Source of the DNA: JAPLDB01 sp038230515
GTDB lineage: Bacteria > Bacteroidota > Bacteroidia > AKYH767-A > 2013-40CM-41-45
Assembly: GCA_038230515.1 (NCBI GenBank)
Contig: JBBRND010000016.1
Span: 33,014-97,013, forward strand
Reading direction: 5' to 3'
DNA: 64,000 nucleotides
The translations under genes were made by a program, and so were the position numbers. Shown here piece after piece: positions 25,338-32,863 of this stretch. Under the pieces are notes generated by a model, which did not search any database, was not told where the DNA came from, and worked only from the letters and a program-made list of their open reading frames with translations. Positions within the stretch are counted from its first letter, which is position 1, and every line of letters starts with the position of its first letter.

Positions 25338-28300
25338 CTATTTCGCCACCACCATCTTCTTCATCCATTCTTTTCCGGAAGTAATAATGTGTGCATGATA
25401 AATGCCCGGAGTTTGTTGCGAAAGATCAACGTCAATCATTTTGTCAATCACATTTTCAAAATGATTTTTGTAAACCAACCTTCCGGTGAGGTCGAATACT
25501 TCGATGGTTACGTTTTGTTTTTTATCAAGAAGAATTTCTGTCTGAAAAATCCCTGATGAAGGATTCGGAAATACATTTACTTCGTTGAGCGGCTGCAGCT
25601 CGTTCGTGTTGAGCAAATATCCAACGGTGAACTGCTGATAGATTTCCCCACCGAAATCAGAATTATATGTTTTGATCACTGCGCCATCGCTTGCGCGTTT
25701 AATGCGCATGTAACCGCTGCCACCTGCTGTGTTCGCCCACCATGTCAGTCCGTCTTCACCACTGTCGGTGAGTTTGAATTCGTAGCAACCGGAAGGGAAG
25801 GTGATGGTGTCGTTGTAATACGTATTCGTTGTAAGTCCTCCACCTTTATGGAAAATCAAATTACCCTGATCGTCTTTGATGTCGTACACATTTTGATACG
25901 GCTCATTATTTGTTTTCAATTCGAAGATGAGTTGGTTATCGAACTGTTCAGGAAGAACAATTGTAGAATGTGCGGTGTTGTTGTTTGCATATTGATCAAC
26001 GCCACCGTTCGGATTGCTGAGTGTTGCGTAAAATGTATAGTCAGCACTGTTCCATGCAAAGTTTCCGAGGCGAACATCCTGCTTGTCCATAAAAGCAAGA
26101 TTTCCACTCCATGTAAATGTACTCGGTGTGCCGCCAACAAGACCGTAGGTGATGGTTAAACTGTGCAGCGTGTCAGAGCCGGTATTCTGAATGGTGATGA
26201 GTGGATTGTTGCAGATTGGATTCATGCGCTGATAGAGTTGCTTATCGCTCGGTGCTTTTATTTCGTAGATAGCTGCATCGAGTGTAAAGTTTGGCGCACC
26301 ATAAGTAATGAGTTGCGTTTCGGTAACGTAATTAGGCCAGCCGGCACTTGTCCAATTGTGGGGGTTCAGGTTAAGATTGAGCAGCGATGAATCTCCCGGA
26401 GTAACATAGGGAGTAAGCTCCATGTCGTAGGTTTCTACTTCAGCACCGGGGCACCAGTTTGCGCGTTCGTAAACCCAGGTGCCACCTTGCGGATAGAGTG
26501 GGTTAAGGTCGCAGTTGTCGCGCCATATGTAATGACTGTAGCGCTGCACGCTGTCAATAAAAAGATAGCAAGTGTTCGGGCAGAACTCTGCGCAGTTGCC
26601 CTGATCGGAACCATGACCTGTTAAGCGTACTTTCAATCGCGAGTTTTGTGCATCGGCAGGAATGAGAACTTTGCGTTCGTTTAAAGCATTTTCTACTGTA
26701 GCTGTCCAGCCGATGTCACCAGTCCAGATATTTTTTATGTTGTGTACATCGCGAGGCGGAGTTCCTTTAATGATGTCGAAAGAAAGATCGAGAAGCTCTT
26801 CGTTGTTGCCAGCGGTGAGATGAACAGTGTCGTGCAAGAGCGGTTCGTAATCACTTACATCATACTTCCACATAAATCCATTTCCCAAACTCAATCCGTT
26901 TCCATAAGGAGTTATGTATCTTCCTAATTCGAAACGGTCGTTCACTTCGTAAGGCGCATCGTAGTAAGTTGTGTTCGCAAGATGAATGGTTGTATCAGCA
27001 GCAACAGCCATGGAGTCGGTTGCATTGCCGAGCGAGTCGTAGATATAATTGTTGTAATACGTATTCCACACAAGTACAGTATCGGTAGGAGTGGTAGGGT
27101 TGAGTGTATCAGAATAAAATACAACGGACAGTGGAGCATTCGCAGTAGAATCAACTACAAGAGACGAATCAACATGTGAAAGATAGGTGCCTTGTCCGAA
27201 GATAACTTCAGGGCGTTCATTTACTGCAATCATATCTTTAAAAATTTCTGTGCCGCCATACACTCCGGTTGCAGGGATGCCGAAGAGTTGTCCGTCATTG
27301 AGATAAACGGAATGATCAGTTACAGTTGTGCTAGAACTGTCATCAAAATTGTAATGAAGGATGAGGTTCTGATAATACGGATGACTTGCATCAACGCGCT
27401 TATACATCCATTGCTGAATGGTGGCTTGAGGCACTTCCGCATTGAAGACGGTGAAGTCATCAATGTTGCCGTCATAAAAAGTATTGTTATCAAGTCCGCC
27501 ACCGATTCTTATTTTGCTGATGCCATACATGCGTGCATGTTTTCCGGTTGCCTGAATAAACACGGCTCCGTTTTTGTAAATCTTGAGACGACCTGTTGAA
27601 ACGTTTTTCACAAACGTCCAGTATGTCCAGTTGCCGGCATAGTCGGCAGCGGTGGCGGCTTTGCTTACGCGGTCGAAAGAAGATGTTCCGCTGTTTCCTG
27701 CATCCCAGTAAATGGTGCCATCGCCCCATGGCAAATGAATATTAAGCACGCGATGATTCGAAGTATCCCATGCTTCAAAAATGCTGCAGTTCTCTGGCAT
27801 GTAAGCCGGATTTCCTTTGGACCAGAAACCGATGGTGATAAAACTATCAACTGATGCAAGCGCCTGGGCTGGAATTTTTACATCGTCAGTGCCTTCGAAA
27901 AAAAGTGAACGATCTTCAACCGGAAGATATACGCAGGAAGGGTAGGAGGTGCTTTCCCCTTTTGTGCTCATCGCGCAGCAGGAATTTGTTGTGTTGAAAC
28001 TTAGATCCACATCAATGTTTGAAACTCCATCCCAATAAAAAGGAGTGGTGAGCTGAATGGTTTGCCAGTTCACGCCCGGAATGTTTGTATTGCGTTCATA
28101 CACGGTGCTGAACCCGGTTTTCTCATACAAGGAATCGGTGAGCGAATCGAGCGTGGAAGTTTTCATGCGGATGGTGAGATTGCGCAGTTCGGGTCCCCAG
28201 ATATCGAGGTTGAATTGCAGATCGCTGATGTTACCTGCATGAAGCCCTGCCGCAGTAAGTTCCGAGGCGCGCCAAATGTATTGCGTGCGGCTTGCGCTGA

Positions 28301-28745
28301 AATAAGAGTTGAACGGATGCGAATAAGAATTGCTGAAACTGCCAACCTGCGAGGAACTGTAACTGATCGTGCTGTCGAGCACTATGTGTTGCTGAAAATG
28401 CGGATGGAATGAATACGAAGGCGAAGTGATGTATTGAAAAGAATCGGGACTTGAGCCATTCACTACATAGCTTGGTGCTAAATGACTAACAGAATCGAGG
28501 ATGCCGAGCGGCTTGTAGAGGTAAGCATAAGTAAGATAATCCCACTGGCCACACTGCACCGTGTAAGGACAGCGGAGCTGATAGTTCATAATAATTTTTT
28601 CAATGCCGAAGGTATCAGGTGGAAAAACTACCATGGTATCCTGCCCGGAGCTGAAAGTCAGTGCCTGAACATGAATGGTGTCCTGCGCTTTTGAAGAATT
28701 AAAAATCAGGAATGAGAAATTAAGAAGGAGTAGAAATCGTTTCAT
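25338..28745 (-). CDS. Giant secreted peptide-N-glycosidase F-related protein with LamG insertion and T9SS domain
   Basis: 1135 residues. Signal peptide (MKRFLLLLNFSFLIFNSSKAQ). The N-terminal part (30-130) resembles the PNGase F N-domain (CPYTVQCGQWDYLTYAYLY). A LamG/concanavalin-like domain is inserted at about 275-455 (FITIGFWSKGNPAYMPENCS, WTYWTFVKNVSTGRLKIYKN). The PNGase F C-domain follows (LTGHGSDQGNCAEFC, YSHYIWRDNCDLNPLYPQGG, RANWCPGAEVETYDMELTPY). The end is a type A sorting domain (VFPNPSSGIFQTEILLD, TPGIYHAHI). PNGase F enzymes remove N-glycans; activity here is unproven. Confidence 0.82.
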   Translation of the reverse strand: MKRFLLLLNFSFLIFNSSKAQDTIHVQALTFSSGQDTMVVFPPDTFGIEKIIMNYQLRCPYTVQCGQWDYLTYAYLYKPLGILDSVSHLAPSYVVNGSSPDSFQYITSPSYSFHPHFQQHIVLDSTISYSSSQVGSFSNSYSHPFNSYFSASRTQYIWRASELTAAGLHAGNISDLQFNLDIWGPELRNLTIRMKTSTLDSLTDSLYEKTGFSTVYERNTNIPGVNWQTIQLTTPFYWDGVSNIDVDLSFNTTNSCCAMSTKGESTSYPSCVYLPVEDRSLFFEGTDDVKIPAQALASVDSFITIGFWSKGNPAYMPENCSIFEAWDTSNHRVLNIHLPWGDGTIYWDAGNSGTSSFDRVSKAATAADYAGNWTYWTFVKNVSTGRLKIYKNGAVFIQATGKHARMYGISKIRIGGGLDNNTFYDGNIDDFTVFNAEVPQATIQQWMYKRVDASHPYYQNLILHYNFDDSSSTTVTDHSVYLNDGQLFGIPATGVYGGTEIFKDMIAVNERPEVIFGQGTYLSHVDSSLVVDSTANAPLSVVFYSDTLNPTTPTDTVLVWNTYYNNYIYDSLGNATDSMAVAADTTIHLANTTYYDAPYEVNDRFELGRYITPYGNGLSLGNGFMWKYDVSDYEPLLHDTVHLTAGNNEELLDLSFDIIKGTPPRDVHNIKNIWTGDIGWTATVENALNERKVLIPADAQNSRLKVRLTGHGSDQGNCAEFCPNTCYLFIDSVQRYSHYIWRDNCDLNPLYPQGGTWVYERANWCPGAEVETYDMELTPYVTPGDSSLLNLNLNPHNWTSAGWPNYVTETQLITYGAPNFTLDAAIYEIKAPSDKQLYQRMNPICNNPLITIQNTGSDTLHSLTITYGLVGGTPSTFTWSGNLAFMDKQDVRLGNFAWNSADYTFYATLSNPNGGVDQYANNNTAHSTIVLPEQFDNQLIFELKTNNEPYQNVYDIKDDQGNLIFHKGGGLTTNTYYNDTITFPSGCYEFKLTDSGEDGLTWWANTAGGSGYMRIKRASDGAVIKTYNSDFGGEIYQQFTVGYLLNTNELQPLNEVNVFPNPSSGIFQTEILLDKKQNVTIEVFDLTGRLVYKNHFENVIDKMIDVDLSQQTPGIYHAHIITSGKEWMKKMVVAK

Positions 28746-28773
28746 TGAGAGCTTGGGCTTGAGAGAGTGGGAG

Positions 28774-28781
28774 CGAAGGTA
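28774..28781 (-). promoter_or_regulatory. Promoter -7 element (TACCTTCG) of the PNGase F-like gene
   Basis: TACCTTCG on the minus strand, one mismatch to TAnnTTTG, 28 nt before the ATG. The rest of 28782-29030 is purine-rich in places (repeated GGGAGGAG near 28920) but holds nothing I recognise. Confidence 0.35.
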
Positions 28782-29030
28782 AGAGAGAAATTAAGAATGA
28801 GAAATTAAGAATTTGCACGTTCATGTGACAATCAGTTCTGAGTTTAACAGTGTAGAAAATAAAAGCACTTCCGGAAGATGAAGAGAACCTGAAACCTTGA
28901 CTGTGTCATGCATTAAGCAGGGAGGAGACTGGGAGGAGACAGGGAGGAGCCATGGGGGAGCTATGGCGAAGATTTCAGTTTTTAATTAACAAACTGCCCT
29001 GATTTGCTTTTCTCCGACCTTGATGAAGCA

Positions 29031-29294
29031 TTCATCAAGGTTGTTGAGCCCGTCATCAAGGTTGATGAAGCGTTCATCAAGGTTGTTGAGTCCGTCATCA
29101 AGGTTGTTGAGCCATTCATCAAGGTTGATGAAACATTCATCAAGGTTGTTGAGCCATTCATCAAGGTTGTTGAGTCATTCATCAAGGTTGCTGAGCCGTT
29201 CATTAAGGTTGTTGAGCTTGTCATCAAGGCTGTTGAAGCGTTCATCAAGGTTGTTGAGGCATTCATCAAGGTTGTTGAGGCATTCATCAATGTC
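29031..29294. repeat. Tandem array, 21-bp period, 12.5 units
   Basis: Units begin TTCATCAAGGTTG or GTCATCAAGGTTG and recur at 29031, 29052, 29073 and so on, exactly every 21 bp with no length change up to 29294. Units differ mainly in the last six bases. Because no unit has a stop in three of the six frames, long open frames appear on both strands (heptads FIKVVEP on plus, LMNASTT on minus). There is no start or promoter suited to either, so I treat this as a repeat, not a gene. It sits between divergent T9SS cargo genes. Confidence 0.88.
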
Positions 29295-29362
29295 GTTTTA
29301 TTTCTCAAAAACACTGTTTTAAGGCACGTAAGGCAAAATTTTGCAAAAAAACGGGATTAAAA

Positions 29363-29518
29363 TTCAGGAACGGAACAGGCAGAGTTTTAATCGGCAAAAA
29401 TACTTCCATTCAAACTACAGTAACTCTATCTGCAAAAGAATTGATGCAAGGCGCATATCAGGTTCAGATAAAGGATGACGAACAAAGGGAAATTCATAAA
29501 TTGACAATCGTTCGGTAA
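29363..29518 (+). pseudogene. Fragment of a T9SS type A sorting domain
   Basis: 52 codons ending in TAA at 29516 read FRNGTGRVLIGKNTSIQ, TVTLSAKELMQGAYQVQIKD, then HKLTIVR. This is the last half of a sorting domain (LS..L..G.Y.v.i ... k..i.r). No start, signal peptide or body precedes it; the upstream frame enters the tandem array, which has stops in this frame. A remnant of a cargo gene deleted or replaced before the current gene at 29567. Confidence 0.6.
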
Positions 29519-29554
29519 TATTTATAGAAAGGCAGTCCATTGAGGCGCCTTTCT

Positions 29555-29562
29555 TATCTTTG
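29555..29562 (+). promoter_or_regulatory. Promoter -7 element (TATCTTTG), 4 nt before the ATG
   Basis: Perfect TAnnTTTG with the ATG at 29567 after TTTA. Leaderless transcript likely. No good -33 at the expected distance. Confidence 0.5.
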
Positions 29563-29566
29563 TTTA

Positions 29567-31045
29567 ATGAAAAATGTAGCCTTTTACATTTTCTTTCTTC
29601 TTCCGTTTTTTGCTTTTTCTCAAAACAGAAATTCGATTTGGTGCTTTGGTGATAGTGCTGGCATTGATTTCAGAAATGTTACCAATCCCATTCCAGTTTC
29701 AACCTCTCTTGATACAAGAGGTAGTTCAGTTTCTATTTCCGATTCACTTGGCAATTTACTTTTCTATGCCTACACACGCGCAACAATTCCAGGCAACACA
29801 ACCATTGTTCGTTCATGGAACGATTCAATCATGCAGAATGGAACAAACATCATTGGAGAAGGATGGTATAGAGAACTTGTCATCATACCCGATCCCGCTG
29901 ATTCAAATAGCTATTACTTGTTTAGCATACAACCTACTGGTAGCGGATTGTACTATTCTAAAATTGATATGTCGCAAAACGGTGGATTCGGTATAGTCAC
30001 GCAAAAAAACATTCAACTTCTTTCTTATGAATTTACTGATGGATTGCAGGCAATCAAACATGGTAACGGCAGAGACTGGTGGATCATTTGTCGAAGATGT
30101 GACATTACTACAAACGAACACTATTCTTATTTAATTTCACCAAGCGGAATTTCAGCACCATATATTCAATCAATCGGCACACCTTCTTTCTACAATACGA
30201 CTCGCCTTGATTTTTCGCCAGATGGAAAAAAATTAGGAGAAGTAAATTTTGCGGGGCTATTAGAAATTTTTGACTTTGACAGATGCACCGGATTGTTAAG
30301 CAATACAAGAATAATAAATCAGGAAAATAATCCGTGGGTACAGTTTGTAAACAGCCAGTTTTCTCCCAACCAAAATCTGCTCTACGCAAGTGTAAATGAT
30401 TACACTTCCTACCTCATTCAATTAAATTTACTCGACACAAACCCGTGGGCAACCCACGATACACTCTGGGCATTGAGTAGCACACATGATTCGGGAGGAT
30501 TACTCAAATCAGCGCCCGATGGAAAAATTTACTATTCATGCGATTGGTATGACGGGACTCATTTCAATTATCCTTATCCAGATAGCGCATACTATCAAGA
30601 GAATATGAATCTCGGAGTAATAAGCAGTCCTGATATACTTGGTAGCGGTTGTGATTTTCAACCTTACAGTTTTTACCTTGGTGGAAAACGATGTTATTAC
30701 GGTTTACCCAACAATCCTAATTACGATTTACCCGCAGACACTGCGAGTTCGTGTGATACGCTTTCAGTCGTAATTTCAGAAACAGAAATCCCAAAGTCAA
30801 AGTTAAATGTCTTTTATCATTCAGGTTGGCAGATCGCTTTTATAAATGCAGAAGGATTAAAGGGAAAAAATTATTCTCTGACCATTTTTGATTTGATGGG
30901 AAGAGAGATTTTTAAAGAAGAAGGAACTCTCACTTCGCAGTACTTGACAAAAGATTTGAGCTGTTCTTCTTTTGCAAATGGAATGTACATCGTGAATCTG
31001 CAAACGGAAAAAGAAGTGATGAGTAAGAAGTTTAATAAGTATTGA
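29567..31045 (+). CDS. T9SS-secreted protein of the IWCFGDSAGIDF family, paralogue A
   Basis: 492 residues from the ATG at 29567. Signal peptide MKNVAFYIFFLLPFFAFSQ, then NRNSIWCFGDSAGIDFRN. The body repeats short beta blades (GLYYSKIDMSQNGGFGIV, GLQAIKHGNGRDWWIICRRC, LDFSPDGKKLGEV, LLKSAPDGKIYYSCDW, NLGVISSPDILGSGCDFQPY) and is probably a beta-propeller. A type A sorting domain ends it (SLTIFDLMGREIFKEEG, FANGMYIVNLQTEKEVMSKK). It is paralogous to the next gene and to the one at 51880. Function unknown; surface exposure expected. Confidence 0.85.
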   Translation: MKNVAFYIFFLLPFFAFSQNRNSIWCFGDSAGIDFRNVTNPIPVSTSLDTRGSSVSISDSLGNLLFYAYTRATIPGNTTIVRSWNDSIMQNGTNIIGEGWYRELVIIPDPADSNSYYLFSIQPTGSGLYYSKIDMSQNGGFGIVTQKNIQLLSYEFTDGLQAIKHGNGRDWWIICRRCDITTNEHYSYLISPSGISAPYIQSIGTPSFYNTTRLDFSPDGKKLGEVNFAGLLEIFDFDRCTGLLSNTRIINQENNPWVQFVNSQFSPNQNLLYASVNDYTSYLIQLNLLDTNPWATHDTLWALSSTHDSGGLLKSAPDGKIYYSCDWYDGTHFNYPYPDSAYYQENMNLGVISSPDILGSGCDFQPYSFYLGGKRCYYGLPNNPNYDLPADTASSCDTLSVVISETEIPKSKLNVFYHSGWQIAFINAEGLKGKNYSLTIFDLMGREIFKEEGTLTSQYLTKDLSCSSFANGMYIVNLQTEKEVMSKKFNKY

Positions 31046-32566
31046 ATGAAAAAACTACTCTGTTACATTTTCTTTCTTCTTCCTTCTTTGGCGTTTTGTC
31101 AGAACAGAAATTCTATCTGGTGTTTCGGTGATAGCTCAGGAATTGACTTTAGCAATCTTAGCAATCCTACACCATTTCAAACCTCAATGGATGGAAGAGG
31201 AAGTTGTGTTTCAATTTCAGATACTAATGGACAACTTTTAATTTATGCACAAACTTTCTATAAGGATTTGTGGTTACAAGGATATGATAAGTTGACCGCT
31301 GTCTTTAATAAAAATCATTTACTAATGGACAGGGGTGATAGTTTAATCGGAGATGGATGGTACAGAGAACTTGTAATTATTCCAAATCCTTTAGATACTA
31401 ATCTTTATTATCTCTTCCACACAGCGGTAAGTATCTATCCGGGTTTATATTATTCAGTAATTGATCTTAGTCAAAATGGTGGACTTGGTAAAGTCGTTCA
31501 ACGAAATATTCAGTTATCACCATTTCAAATGCAGGATGGTTTACAAGCAATCAAGCATGGTAATGGCAGAGATTGGTGGTTGCTTTGTCACAGGTGGGAT
31601 ATAAATACAAATGAAATCATCAAATATCTGGTAACTCCCTCTGGAATTTCAGGACCTTTCATTCAGGCAATTGGCGACACAGCGACAGGCAGCTTTTTAA
31701 GTTTTAATTTTTCTAAGAGCGGAAACAAAGTTGCCATCGTTGACTTTCACGGCTTGCTTGAGTTATTTAATTTTGATAGATGCACAGGAAATTTTTCTCT
31801 CGATCCGCTTTACAATTATCCCTTTACTTCACCTGACTATTTTGATTTTTGGAGTTGTGAAATTTCTCCTGACGAAAATTTTTTATACGTGAGCCAGCCG
31901 AAACAATACGCATCATATTTGTTTCAGTTAAACTTGCAAGACAGTTTTCCATGGAATACAAGAGATACACTTTGGACTCAAACCGCAATTCAGTATTGCG
32001 GAGGCGCATTGGAATTAGCCCCTGATGATAAAATTTACTTCTCTACATATTGGCAGGATAATATCAATTTCTTTTTCCCTTACCCCGACAGCGCATTCTA
32101 TCCCGAAAACATGAATCTAAGTGTAATCAATTCACCAAACAACTTAGGTGCAGCATGCGATTTCCAACCATACAGTTTTTATCTCGGAGGCAAACGAACT
32201 TATCTTGGTTTACCAAACAATCCAAACTATGAAATGGGTCCTGATACCGGAAGTGTTTGTGATTCACTTCCGCATTTAGGAGTTGGAATAAATAATTCTG
32301 AAAATAATATAAGTAGCGTCAAGTTGAATATTTTTTATCATTCCGGTTGGCAGATTGCTTTTATAAATGCAGAAGGATTAAAGGGAAAAAATTATTCTTT
32401 GACCATTTTTGATTTGATGGGAAGAGAGGCTTTTAAAGAAGAAGGAAAACTTTCTTCAGAGTATTTTACTAAAGATTTGAGCTGTTCTTCTTTTGCAAAT
32501 GGAATGTACATCGTGAATTTGCAAACAGAAAAAGAAGTGATGAGTAAGAAGTTTGTGAAAGAATGA
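31046..32566 (+). CDS. T9SS-secreted protein of the IWCFGDSAGIDF family, paralogue B
   Basis: 506 residues; its ATG directly follows the TGA of paralogue A, so the pair is co-transcribed. Same plan: signal peptide MKKLLCYIFFLLPSLAFCQ, NRNSIWCFGDSSGIDFSN, propeller-like blades (GLQAIKHGNGRDWWLLCHRW, ELAPDDKIYFSTYW, NLSVINSPNNLGAACDFQPY) and a sorting domain. The last 90 codons are nearly identical to those of paralogue A at the DNA level, while the bodies differ widely, pointing to gene conversion or tail exchange. Confidence 0.85.
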   Translation: MKKLLCYIFFLLPSLAFCQNRNSIWCFGDSSGIDFSNLSNPTPFQTSMDGRGSCVSISDTNGQLLIYAQTFYKDLWLQGYDKLTAVFNKNHLLMDRGDSLIGDGWYRELVIIPNPLDTNLYYLFHTAVSIYPGLYYSVIDLSQNGGLGKVVQRNIQLSPFQMQDGLQAIKHGNGRDWWLLCHRWDINTNEIIKYLVTPSGISGPFIQAIGDTATGSFLSFNFSKSGNKVAIVDFHGLLELFNFDRCTGNFSLDPLYNYPFTSPDYFDFWSCEISPDENFLYVSQPKQYASYLFQLNLQDSFPWNTRDTLWTQTAIQYCGGALELAPDDKIYFSTYWQDNINFFFPYPDSAFYPENMNLSVINSPNNLGAACDFQPYSFYLGGKRTYLGLPNNPNYEMGPDTGSVCDSLPHLGVGINNSENNISSVKLNIFYHSGWQIAFINAEGLKGKNYSLTIFDLMGREAFKEEGKLSSEYFTKDLSCSSFANGMYIVNLQTEKEVMSKKFVKE

Positions 32567-32656
32567 ACCCTAAACGCGAAGAGCTTTATTCTCTTTTTAA
32601 AAAGTATAATTGTTGAAATTATTTTCAGTGCTACTTAAGAGCGAGAATCTTTTCCG

Positions 32657-32749
32657 AGTTTCAATGCTGGAATTTATCTTTATAAAAGTGATGGGAGAGA
32701 AAGGCAGGACGGTAAGGAATTTGGTATTACAATAAGTTTAATATTTTAA
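32657..32749 (+). pseudogene. Possible remnant of a T9SS sorting-domain tail
   Basis: 30 codons, SFNAGIYLYKSDGRE ... FGITISLIF, ending in TAA. The SFNAGIYLYK piece fits the ..L..GIYLY.. strand of type A domains, and the rest is degraded. No start or body upstream. Weak evidence; the remaining 32567-32803 shows nothing else. Confidence 0.3.
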
Positions 32750-32803
32750 GTTAGCAGCCGGGCTGTTCAACTTTAGACATCCAACTTTAAACTTTTTTGT
32801 TGC

Positions 32804-32839
32804 CATAAAAAACCCCCGCTCTATCAGAAGCGAGGGTTT
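32804..32839 (-). terminator. Rho-independent terminator of the PKD-protein gene
   Basis: On the minus strand: stem AACCCTCGCT / AGCGGGGGTT (one T-G pair), 8-nt loop, then a T-run (A-run 32807-32812 on plus), 25 nt after the stop of the gene ending at 32864. Confidence 0.85.
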
Positions 32840-32863
32840 GGAGAAACACATAAGAACTCTTTT

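Noticed and set aside
29004..29360. FIKVVEP-heptad and LMNASTT-heptad frames as coiled-coil or repeat proteins
   Set aside because: Three frames are open over the same array, with no start site, promoter or tail that favours one. Kept as a repeat only.
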